Positions 54,970 through 64,000 of a stretch of 64,000 bases of DNA are shown piece by piece (position 1 is the stretch's first letter; the number at the start of each line of letters is the position of its first letter). The DNA is from Chaenocephalus aceratus (lineage: Eukaryota; Chordata; Actinopteri; Perciformes; Channichthyidae): the NCBI GenBank assembly GCA_023974075.1, contig JAMFTG010000742.1, positions 1 through 64,000 of the forward strand, read 5' to 3'. The notes below the pieces were generated by a model. That model had not been told where the DNA came from. It made no database searches and saw nothing but the letters and a program-made list of their open reading frames with translations. The translations under genes were made by a program, and so were the position numbers.

Positions 54970-57235
54970 AATTGGAGAAATAATAGGAGAGGGTAAGAAA
55001 GGAGGCTAGGAAAGAGAGAAAGGACACAAATGGGGAAAGAGAAGAGGGAGGAGGAAACTAGGGAGGGAGAGCAGGAGAGAGGGAAGGAGATGAATGAAGG
55101 AAAGGAATCAAGGGAGGAGGAATGGAGAGGAAACAGCAGGAGAGGTACGAAAGGAGGCTAGGAAAGGAGAGAAAGACACAAATGGGGAAAGGAGAGGAGA
55201 GGAAACTAGGGAGGAGAGCAGGAGAGGGAAGGAGATGAATGAAGGAAAGGAATCAAGGGGAGGAGGAATGGCGAGGAAACAGCCGGAGAGGTAAGAAAGG
55301 AGGCTAGGAAAGGAGAGAAAGACACAAATGGGGAAAGGAGATGAGAGGACACTAGGGAGGGAGAGCAGGAGAGGGAAGGAGATGAATGAAGGAAAGGAAT
55401 CAAGGGAGGAGGAATGGAGAGGACACAGCAGGAGAGGTAAGAAAGGAGGCTAGGAAAGGAGAGAAAGACACAAATGGGGAAAGGAGAGGAGAGGAAACTA
55501 GGGAGGAGAGCAGGAGAGGGGAAGGAGATGAATGACGGAAAGGAATCAAGGGGAGGAGGAATGGAGAGGAAACAGCAGGAGAGGTAAGAAAGGAGGCTAG
55601 GAAAGGAGAGAAAGACACAAATGGGGAAAGGAGAGAGAAGGAAACTAGGGAGAGAGCAGGAGAGGGAAGGAGATGAATGAAGGAAGGAATCAAGGGAGGA
55701 GGAATGGAGAGGAAACAGCAGGAGAGGTAAGAAAGGAGGCTAGGAAAGGAGAGAAAGACACAAATGGGGAAAGGAGAGGAGAGGAAACTAGGGAGGAGAG
55801 CAGGAGAGGGAAGGAGATGAATGAAGGAAATGAATCAAGGGAGGAGGAATGGAGAGGAAACAGCAGGAGAGGTAAGAAAGGAGGCTAGGAAAGGAGAGAA
55901 AGACAACAAATGGGGAAAGGAGATGAGAGGAAACTAGGGAGGAGAGCAGGAGAGGGAAGGAGATGATGAAGGAAAGGAATCAAGGGAGGAGGAATGGAGA
56001 GGAAACAGCAGGAGAGGTAAGAAAGGAGGCTAGGAAAGGAGAGAAAGACACAAATGGGGAAAGGAGAGGAGAGGAAAACTAGGGAGGAGAGCAGGAGAGG
56101 AAGGAGATGAATGAAGGAAAGGAATCACGGGGAGGAGGAATGGAGAGGAAACAGCATGAGAGGTAAGAAAGGAGGCTAGGAAAGGAGAGAAAAGACACAA
56201 ATGGGGAAAGGAGAGGAGAGGAAACTAGGGAGGAGAGCGAAGGAGATGAATGAAGGAAAGGAATCAAGGGAGGAGGAATGGAGAGGAACAGCAGGAGAGG
56301 TAAGAAAGGAGGCTAGGGAAAGGAGAGAAAAGACACAAATGGGGAAAGGAGAGGAGAGGAAACTAGGGAGGAGAGCAGGAGAGGGAAGGAGATGAAATGA
56401 AGGAAAGGAATCAAGGGAGGAGGAATGGAGAGGAACAGCAGGAGAGGTAAGAAAGGAGGCTAGGAAAGGGAGAGAAAAGACACAAATGGGGAAAGGAGAG
56501 GAGAGGAAACTAGGGAGGAGAGCAGGAGAGGGAAGGAGATGAATGAAGGAAAGGAATCAAGGGAGGAGGAATGGAGAGGGAAACAGCAGGAGAGGTAAGA
56601 AAGGAGGTTAGGAAGGAGAGAAAGACACAAATGGGGAAAGGAGAGGAGAGGAAACTAGGGAGGAGAGCAGGAGAGGGAAGGAGATGAATGAAGGAAAGGA
56701 ATCAAGGGAGGAGGAAATGGAGAGGAAAACAGCAGGAGAGGTAAGAAAGGAGGTTAGGAAAGGAGAGAAGACACAAATGGGAGAGGAGAGGAGAGGAAAC
56801 TCGGGAGAAGAGCAGAAGAGGGAAGGAGATGAATAAGGAAAGGAATCAAGGGAAGGAGGAATGGAGAGGAAACAGCAGGAGAGGTAAGAAGGAGGCTAGG
56901 AAAGGAGAGAAAAGACACAAATGGGGAAAGGAGAGGAGAGGAAACTAGGGAGGATAGCAGAAGAGGGAAGGAGATTAATGAAGGAAAGGATCAAGGGAGG
57001 AGGAATGGAGAGGAAACAGCTGAGAGGTAAGAAAGGAGGTAGGAAAGGAGAGAAAGACACAAATGGGGAAAGGAGGAGAGGAAACTAGGGAGGAGAGCAG
57101 AAGAGGGAAGGAGATGAATAAAGGAAAGGAATCAAGGGAGGAAGGAATGGAGAAGGAAATAGCAGGAGAGGTAAGAAAGGAGGTTAGGAAAGGAGAGAAA
57201 TACACACGTGGGGAAAGGAGAGGAGAGGAATCAAT
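54970..57235. repeat. Polypurine array, about 145-bp unit, about 15 copies
   Basis: The unit includes AGACACAAATGGGGAAAGGA, GGAAACTAGGGAGGAGAGCA, GAAGGAGATGAATGAAGGAA and GAGGAAACAGCAGGAGAGGT. One strand is almost entirely purine. Copies differ by single-base indels, so no frame stays open for long. Confidence 0.96.
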
Positions 57236-57529
57236 GTATGTAATCAAACGTCTCTTAATGTTTGTTTATAAAAGTGAATATCTGAAAACTGTCCCAGAAA
57301 TATGTGGGAAAGTCAAAAAGAATAAAGTAAATGTGCGGTAATTGTTCTGAAAGTATGTGATTAGTCACAGCTCAGAGATGTCCCGCCCCCTTAACATTTA
57401 TTTTATATTTGTTCATATTAAGGTACGCGTTTTTATAAAATATGTCGCCCCCTCAATGTCGTTAAAAAAGTCACAATAAAACAAGAAAAATAGTTTGTTC
57501 TGAAATAATGGAAAAAAAAACAATTAATA

Positions 57530-57915
57530 CTAGTCATGTTATTCATGTTCTCTTTTAACCAATCACATTTCACACCATCATCTCCAGCAGCCAATCATTG
57601 AGCAGCAGGCAAACTTTAAAATGCTCTTCATCTCCTCTCATCTCATAACCACAGAATTAAAAAAGGTGAAATCTCAATCGTGTGTGTGTGTGTGTCTCTG
57701 CGTGTGTGTGTGTGTGTTGTGTGTGTGTGTGTGCATCTCTGTGTGCGCGTGCATCTCTGTGTGTGTGTGTTTGTGTGTGTGTGTGCATCTCTGTGTGTGT
57801 GTGTGTGTGTGTTAATACTAAAGTCATATAATAGCATATCATTCATGGGCGTTCTCTTTTAACCAATCACATTTCACCATCATCTCCAGCAGCCAATCAT
57901 TGAGCTGCAGTCAAA
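57530..57915. repeat. Direct repeat E, two copies, with (TG)n
   Basis: TTTTAACCAATCACATTTCA then CATCTCCAGCAGCCAATCAT occurs at about 57556 and 57857, separated by a TG microsatellite (57680-57812). A third copy lies at 60463-60600. Confidence 0.8.
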
Positions 57916-58459
57916 CCGAGGTGGTTGATAGGCCACCCCTCATCCTACTACAGACCCTCTGTCCTCAGACCCTGTCCTCAGACCCTCTGTCCTCAGACCC
58001 TCTGTCCTTAGACCCTCTGATCGTACAAGGAAACACTTCCGGAGAAAACCCACAGTTTAAAGGGAACATGGGAGAAACCTCAGGGAGAGCAACAGAGGAG
58101 GGATCCCTCTCCAGGACGGACAGACTGCAATAGATGCCGTGTGTGAATCGAAGATAATACATTTGCAACATAGGTAGTCCAGATGTTTGGAAATGCGTGT
58201 GTGTATAATAGGAAGATGAATCCACGAGGATATCCATCCAGGACCGATGATCCAGGACCACAGCCACGACTCAAGATCCAGGACCAGGACCGCAGGATCA
58301 TCCATGACTCGGATCCCAGCGTATATAGACACCAAAAAGAAAGACATGTGGGGAAGCTGGGTTAATGGAACATGAGAGGACACAGGTACAGACAGAGAGA
58401 AGGAAGAAGTAAGATGTCCCCCGACAAACTAAGCCTATATCAGCAAAACTAGGGGCTGA

Positions 58460-59570
58460 ATCTAATCAGCCCTAACTATAAGCTTTATCAAAAAGGAAGG
58501 TCTTAAGCGCACTCTTAAAAACGGATATGGTGTCTGCCGCCCGAAAACAAACTGGAAGCTGATTCCACAAATGTGGAGCTTGATAAGAAAAGGCTCTGGC
58601 TCCCACTGTACTTTAGAGACTCTAGGAACAACCAACAACTGCATTCTTGGAACGCAATGCCCGAGTAGGCCAGTAGGGTATACTGAGTTCTTTAAGGTAT
58701 CCAATCCAACTTTATTTATATAGCACTTTAAAAAACCGTATGTATATATCGTCTGCAAAGCAATGGAAAGCGATACCGTGCTTCCTAAGAATGGACCCAA
58801 GAGGGAGCAAACATACAGGGAGAACAACAGGGGGGGCCTAACACTGAGCCCTGTGGAACCACCCCACAGGAGAGGCGCAGACGAGGACTCAGAGTCCCCA
58901 AGGCTGACGCAGAAAGTCCTACCAGTCAGATACGACCTAAACCATTCGAGGGCTTTGCCCCTAATGCCCACCCACTGCTCCAAACGAGCTATCAGGATCT
59001 CATTACGGGCTTTGTAGGCGAGAAGAAGAACTTTAAATTATATCCGTGTTCTATAGGGAGCCAGTGAAGGCAGCCAGAACAGGAGTAATGTGGTCCCTTC
59101 TCCTAACTCTGGTTAGCACGAGCCGCAGCATTTGGAATCAGCTGAAGCCACTTGACTGACTTCTTGGTACACCCTGATAATAAAGAGTTACAATAATCCA
59201 GCCTAGAAGTAACAAATGCATGGACTAGTTTCTCTGCATCGCTTGAGGCAAGATATGCCTGATTTTTGCAATGTTACGTAGATGGAAGTAGGCGGTCCTT
59301 GAGATTGATTTTATGTGGGCGTTAAAGGATAATCCTGATCAAATATAACACCAAGATTCCTTACAGTCTCACTGGAGGCCAAATTAATGCCATCCATAGT
59401 TAGTATATCTTTAGATAGTTTGTTTCGTAGATTCTTCGGGCCAAGTACAATAAACTTTCGTTTTTAAGTCCTTGAGGCAGTCTTGAATTTTATTTAGATG
59501 ATTAATTCATCAGGCTTGATTGATAAGTATAGTTGAGTCTCATCCGCATAACAGGTACATGTACAGACCT
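58460..59570 (-). pseudogene. L2-like LINE fragments in shuffled order
   Basis: Minus-strand RT pieces in several frames: [19 protein letters not shown] and [11 protein letters not shown] (about 59110-59240), then KALEWFRSYLTGRTFCVSLG (about 58890-58960), then a C-terminal piece like AFSYQAPHLWNQLP and FKSALKTFLFDKAY (about 58480-58600). In L2 elements the WFRSYL part precedes the DYCNSLL part, so at least two truncated copies or a rearrangement are present. Frames are broken throughout. The 57960-58460 stretch may be more of the same element. Confidence 0.75.
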
Positions 59571-60450
59571 ATGACCTCTCGGGGGTACGTGGGGCCTTTG
59601 GTTCTACCCTTACCCTTTGCAGACTGCAGGTGACACAACCCTGATGGGACCGACGTACCCCCCCCTCCATGTTGGGCCAGTAGAAATGCCGACGCATCCT
59701 GGGGAGGGTCCTGTCCACAACCAGCATGGGCAGCAGCTTCGTGGACTTTCCCTGCTTCCTGGGTACCTGGAGCTCGGACACACAAGCTGGTGCACTTCAT
59801 GGGTGTGCTGCTCAATCACCTTATTTTCCTTCACTTGCAATTTCTTCCATTGTTGCAATATTGTCTGTGTTTTCCAGGACAAGGCCTGGCGTTCAGGTCC
59901 TTCGGGTGCCAGCCGGTCTTCCACATACCCCCTAACTGTCTGGATGTCGGGGTCATTAGCTTGTGCCTCTCCCCAGTCACTGCGGGCGAACTCATCCTGT
60001 CCTCCAGGTGCTAACGCAATGGCTGCTGTGGAGCCCAAGAAGACAAGGAGGCAACTGGGCATCTTGATAAGGCGTCTGCATTAGCGTTGCTCTTACCCGA
60101 CGAAACTTTATTTCGTAGTTGAAAGAGGCGAGTTGTCCAACCCAGCGCTGTTCTGCGGCACCCAGGCGAGCCGTCTGTCGATGAGCAACGGGGTTATGGT
60201 AGTTAGGTAGTCCTTGAATGTCTCTGTCACTGCCCACTTCAGGGCCGACAGTTCAAGCTGGAGTTGGCATCGTTCCGTTCAGTACGGTGTAGGCTGCGGC
60301 TGATAGGCTATCACTCGCTCTTGCCCCTCTTGCACTTGGGACAGAACTGCCCCTAAGCCTTGGTTGCTGGCGTCTGTGCAGACTATAAATGGAGGAATAG
60401 TCTGCATCCACTGCACTGGGATGCCTGTCAGTGGAGGGTTCAAGGGGTGG
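59570..60450 (-). pseudogene. Gypsy pol fragment: RNase H and H2C2 region
   Basis: Reading leftward on minus: an RNase H start (VCTDASNQGLGAVLSQVQ), LELSALKWAVTETFKDYLT, the RNase H end (QLASFNYEIKFRRVR), then the integrase zinc-binding region (LLPMLVVDRTLPRMRRHFYW, GCVTCSLQ). The order matches Ty3/Gypsy polyproteins. Frameshifts and missing RT, integrase core and LTRs make it a relic. Confidence 0.82.
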
Positions 60451-60462
60451 GACATTTTTCTC

Positions 60463-60600
60463 TTTTAACCAATCACATTTCACCATAATCTCCAGCAGCC
60501 AATCATTGAGCTGCAGTCAAACTTTAAACTGCTCTTCATCCCATCTCTTCTCATGAAAATAGATTTTATAACCCACAGAATTAAAATGGTTAAAAACGAA
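60463..60600. repeat. Direct repeat E, third copy
   Basis: TTAACCAATCACATTTCACC, CTCCAGCAGCCAATCATTGA and ACCCACAGAATTAAAA match the copies near 57.6 and 57.9 kb. The retroelement debris at 57.9-60.45 kb lies between copies. Confidence 0.8.
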
Positions 60601-60916
60601 ACAGAAATAATGTTTTAATTTATTTATTTCCCTTTTTCTAGTATAACACTTGACGTCCTAAACTTAATTCAAGTTAGGCTTAAAAAAAAAAAAATAGAAA
60701 TAGTGGTGAGGAATCGAGTGGGTAGGAAACAAGGGAGCAGAAGTAAAAAAAAAGATGTCCTCACAACGAGATCAGAGCACAGTTTATAATGAAAACAATC
60801 AAAGCTATTTCAACAACGCGGGTCTAAGATTAAAGCTTATTCTAAAATGGCTTTTGTTACATCGTGGATGACGCTCGATTACCTGGGGGTTATTTTGGGA
60901 TAAATGGTACAAATTA

Positions 60917-60922
60917 TTTATT
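60917..60922 (-). promoter_or_regulatory. Candidate poly(A) signal of gene 3
   Basis: AATAAA on the minus strand about 190 bp past the TGA of gene 3. The surrounding DNA is AT-rich, so a chance match is possible. Confidence 0.4.
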
Positions 60923-61113
60923 ACTTTACAATCATTTGGAACCGGACTTTGTTCCTCGAGGCCACGGTGAGATGGAAACATATATATATTACTTTAACAG
61001 CGTTTCACACACTAACATTCACGTTTGCGTCCAGTACTAAAGCCATGGATTAAGGTTACAGCAGCACTGAGGTCACATGGGTCCTTTGGGCTCTGCTGAT
61101 TGGCTCCTGGTGT

Positions 61114-61191
61114 TCAGGCGGCGGTGGTGGTCAAGCCGTCCTTCTTGCTGATCTGACAGTAGAGGACCATAGAGAACACCATGCCGAAAAT
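61114..61191 (-). CDS. Tetraspanin gene 3, last coding exon only
   Basis: A 78-nt open exon follows a clean acceptor (TTTCCGCAG, 61192-61200) and ends in TGA at 61114-61116. It encodes the second half of TM4 and a short basic tail: IFGMVFSMVLYCQISKKDG, then LTTTAA. The GMVFSMVL pattern followed by a small charged tail is characteristic of tetraspanin C-termini, and the exon occupies the same place as the 90-nt last exon of gene 1. A possible poly(A) signal (AATAAA on the minus strand) lies at 60917-60922, about 190 bp downstream. No further exon was found up to 64000, so the preceding intron is at least 2.8 kb and the rest of the gene lies beyond the window. The acceptor and the family-typical peptide argue against chance. 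Confidence 0.8.
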   Translation of the reverse strand: MFGMVFSMVLYCQISKKDGLTTTAA

Positions 61192-61234
61192 CTGCGGAAA
61201 GAGCGGGAGACACACGTTCAAATCAGCCGAGATA

Positions 61235-61455
61235 CGGGGGGGGGGGGGGGGGGCTTCAGTTAAAACAAAAAAATGTAAAATCCCTAAGTTCCGGAACACA
61301 GTGACATCACTACGGAACACTTGCGCTTCTATTGGCTAGCGCTCCAACACATTGTACGTGATAGGCTAAGGGGCGGGACATCTCTAAGCAGTTGACCAAT
61401 CTAAACAGAGCCAGCCAGCTAACCAATCAGAGCAGACTGGGCTCTGGTTTCAGAC
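61235..61455. repeat. G run and dispersed repeat D in the gene 3 intron
   Basis: A G run of about 18 nt near 61237-61254 lies about 40 bp from the gene 3 acceptor. It is followed by repeat D (AGTGACATCACTACGGAACA, GGGGCGGGACATCTCTAAGC). Confidence 0.7.
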
Positions 61456-61612
61456 AGAAGGAGAGGACTCTTTAAAGTAGAGACACTACATACTGATATA
61501 CACCTGAACATCAGCAGGAGAGGACTCTTTAAAGTAGAGACACTACATACTGATATACACCTGAACATCAGCAGGAGAGGACTCTTTAAAGTAGAGACAC
61601 TACACACTGATA
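61455..61612. repeat. 57-bp minisatellite, three copies
   Basis: Same unit as 36448-37243 (GGAGAGGACTCTTTAAAGTA, ACATACTGATATACACCTGA). It sits about 260 bp upstream of the gene 3 last exon. Confidence 0.95.
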
Positions 61613-62050
61613 TCAGGGTTCATACACTTTTTCACCAATGATTTTCCATGACCTCTCAATGACCTTTACCTCATTTTCCATGACCAAAAAAAAATTACCA
61701 CTGAAAATGGTTTACTTGAACATGGAACAGGAAAATAAGGTCTGCATATGAAACATGTTGTGCCTATCTAAAACAAATCAATAGTAGGCTTACTAGCTTT
61801 TGCACGCTAAAGCAACTGTAGTCAGGGAGGCAAAGTCATCAGGTATGAAAAAGGTGACAAGGACCCGACCCCTGACCCCCTGAAAGCAGCAGTGTCAATA
61901 ATAACAGAAACGCCAAAGAGTCACATCTAATAGAAATATATAAAAGCATTTATTTTAATTGTGTAGCAGTCAGTTTATAATTTTGTCAGCACTGTTGAAC
62001 ATTTTGGAAATGTATTGTCATGCCTCTGTGCAAGGCTGAGTCTTCATATC
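61613..62050. other. Intronic DNA, one MITE end
   Basis: CAGGGTTCATACACTTTTTC followed by TTTTCCATGACC repeats looks like a left transposon terminus. No matching right end was found before the next element. Confidence 0.45.
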
Positions 62051-62159
62051 TTTATAGCCACTGGTGTAAAGTAACTAAGTTCATAAACTCAAGTACTATA
62101 CGTGGGTACAATTTTGAGATACTTGTACTTTATTTAAGTATTTCAATGTTTTGCTACTT

Positions 62160-62310
62160 TGTACTTCTACTCTACAGTTCAGAGGTACATGGTGTACTTC
62201 TACTCCTCTACAGTTCAGAGGTACATGGTGTACTTCTACTCCTCTACAGTTCAGAGGTACATGGTGTACTTCTCTCCTCTACAGTTCAGAGGTACATGGT
62301 GTACTTTTCC
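62160..62310. repeat. 36-bp minisatellite, four copies
   Basis: Unit CTACAGTTCAGAGGTACATG plus GTGTACTTCTACTCCT, inside the hAT-like element. Confidence 0.93.
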
Positions 62311-62404
62311 TCCACCTCCATGTATTTAATACCTTTAGTTACTTCACAGATGAATGATGTGAAATCTAATCAAGTGTTGAATCAGACTTTAGTTCCACCT
62401 GGAG

Positions 62405-63190
62405 TGAATCCACCAGCTACCCTGCAGTCTACAAAGTACTTCAGACTAGCTGCACCTCCACCAGCTACCCTGCAGTCTACAAAGTACTTCAGACTAGCTG
62501 CACCTCCACCAGCTACCCTGCAGTCTACAAAGTACTTCAGACTAGCTGCACCTCCACCAGCTACCCTGCAGTCTACAAAGTACTTCAGACTAGCTGCACC
62601 TCCACCAGCTACCCTGCAGTCTACAAAGTACTTCAGACTAGCTGCACCTCCACCAGCTACCCTGCAGTCTACAAAGTACTTCAGACTAGCTGCACCTCCA
62701 CCAGCTACCCTGCAGTCTACAAAGTACTTCAGACTAGCTGCACTCCACCAGCTACCCTGCAGTCTACAAAGTACTTCAGACTAGCTGCACCTTCACCAGC
62801 TACCCTGCAGTCTACAAAGTACTTCAGACTAGCTGCACCTTCACCAGCTACCCTGCAGTCTACAAAGTACTTCAGACTAGCTGCTCCTTCACCAGCTACC
62901 CTGCAGTCTACAAAGTACTTCAGACTAGCTGCACCTTCACCAGCTACCCTGCAGTCTACAAAGTACTTCAGACTAGCTGCACCTCCACCAGCTACCCTGC
63001 AGTCTACAAAGTACTTCAGACTAGCTGCACCTTCACCAGCTACCCTGCAGTCTACAAAGTACTTCAGACTAGCTGCACCTCCACCAGCTACCCTGCAGTC
63101 TACAAAGTACTTCAGACTAGCTGCTCCTTCACCAGCTACCCTGCAGTCTACAAAGTACTTCAGACTAGCTGCACCTTCACCAGCTTTGAG
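62405..63190. repeat. 48-bp minisatellite, about 16 copies
   Basis: Unit CCAGCTACCCTGCAGTCTAC, AAAGTACTTCAGACTAGCTG, CACCTCCA, with CTCCA/TTCA variants and one 1-bp deletion near 62743. Open frames on both strands come from the unit length. Confidence 0.97.
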
Positions 63191-63364
63191 AACACTTTCA
63201 TGATCAATCATTATAAAACATATATATATTATTCTGAAATGGACCAATCTGCACAACGACTACTTTCACTGTCTTTCACTATATTTAGATGAGAATACTT
63301 TCTACTTTCACTTGAGGAACATTTTGAATGCAGGACTTTTACTGTAACAGAGTATTCCTACACT

Positions 63365-63760
63365 CTGGTACTTCTACTTTTACTCAAGTACAAGATCTGA
63401 GTACTTCTACTTCTATTTTTACTACAAGATCAGAGTACTTCTACTTTTACTCAAGTACAAGACCCGAGTACTTCTACTTTTACTCAAGTACAAGACCCGA
63501 GTACTTCTACTTTTACTCAAGTACAAGATCTGAGTACTTCTACTTTTACTCAAGTACAACATCTGAGTACTATACTTTTATTAAGTACACGATCTGAGTA
63601 CTTCTACTAAAGTACAAGATCTGAGTACTTCTACTCGAGTACAAGATCTGAGTACTTCTACTTTTACTTATCCGAGTACTTCTACTTTAAGAACAACATC
63701 TGAGTACTTCTACTTTTAATCAAGTACAAGATCTGAGTACTTCTACTTTTACTCTAGCAC
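63365..63760. repeat. 33-bp minisatellite, about 11 copies
   Basis: Unit GAGTACTTCTACTTTTACTC plus AAGTACAAGATCT, more degenerate than the 48-bp array. It includes the element's own subterminal motif. Confidence 0.92.
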
Positions 63761-63791
63761 AATATATACTCATACCACCTCTGTTTATAGC

Positions 63792-64000
63792 CTATGAAAA
63801 AACGATTAGAAAACGAAGGCTAAAGCTAACGTTAGCAGATAGTGACAATGTATGCTAGCTAGCTCAACGATTCCTTAAATGATATTGTGACAGAAAAACG
63901 TTTCAGTTCACATCCCGCTCTGCCGCTCTGCCGCTCTGCTCTGAACACCTGAACGGCCCGTCCTAACAGCTGTTCACCAGCGGCTCAGTCTGTGCCGCAG
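63792..64000. other. Window end, unassigned
   Basis: No exon with acceptable splice signals and tetraspanin similarity was found. A short TCTGCCGC repeat lies near 63920. Confidence 0.4.

Larger units (their letters stand above)
62059..63783. mobile_element. hAT-like element with three internal minisatellites
   Basis: Ends CACTGGTGTAAAG and CAGAGGTGGTAT (inverted) are flanked by a perfect 8-bp duplication TTTATAGC (62051-62058, 63784-63791). The interior has subterminal ACTCAAGTAC and TACTTCTACTTTTACTC motifs of a common fish family. It is expanded to 1.73 kb by three arrays. Non-coding; it lies in the gene 3 intron. Confidence 0.88.

Noticed and set aside
62020..63256. 254- and 175-codon frames across 48-bp units
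   Set aside because: The 48-bp array sits inside a non-coding hAT-like element; frames arise from a 16-codon unit.

Overview
The window is vertebrate nuclear DNA, almost certainly from a teleost fish. It carries short GT-AG exons separated by repeat-filled introns, abundant CA/TG microsatellites, and fish-typical transposon debris: Rex/RTE-like and L2-like LINEs, hAT and Harbinger-type MITEs, and Gypsy pieces. There are no operons, CRISPR arrays or recognisable RNA genes, and I found no prokaryote-style system.

The real genes are three tetraspanin genes lying head to tail, all on the minus strand. Gene 1 (3110-18504) is complete: nine phase-0 coding exons give a 243-residue four-pass protein with the CCG and PxSC signatures in its large extracellular loop. 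Gene 2 (31662-42501) has eight coding exons (about 253 residues), but its first coding exon is one base out of frame as sequenced. Gene 3 (from 61114 leftward off the window) is represented only by its last coding exon. Genes 1 and 2 share exon sizes of 75, 96 and 84 nt at homologous positions, so this looks like a tandem gene family.

Layout: 1-3.1 kb holds a minisatellite and MITEs downstream of gene 1. From 3.1 to 18.5 kb is gene 1, with introns containing a LINE, a 123-nt-arm hairpin, a hAT transposase relic, two foldback-type elements, minisatellites and a Gypsy 3' LTR. From 18.5 to 31.7 kb is intergenic DNA with a 20-bp array just upstream of gene 1, foldback elements, a minisatellite-bearing element and a twin-primed LINE. 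From 31.7 to 42.5 kb is gene 2, with a 1.8-kb tetranucleotide array, a 57-bp minisatellite, MITEs and a 49-nt G run beside a splice acceptor. From 42.5 to 57.2 kb three very large arrays lie in near succession (39-bp, 7-bp and about 145-bp units). From 57.5 to 61 kb is L2-like and Gypsy debris, then the end of gene 3 and a hAT-like element carrying three internal minisatellites.

Adding the spans of the arrays gives roughly 20 kb, about a third of the window. The long open reading frames in these arrays, up to about 1,300 codons, follow from unit length and stop-poor composition and are not called as genes. The most notable signals are the tetraspanin cluster itself, the multi-level structure of the 39-bp array, the clustering of long inverted-repeat elements, and the microsatellites packed against gene 2 splice sites.
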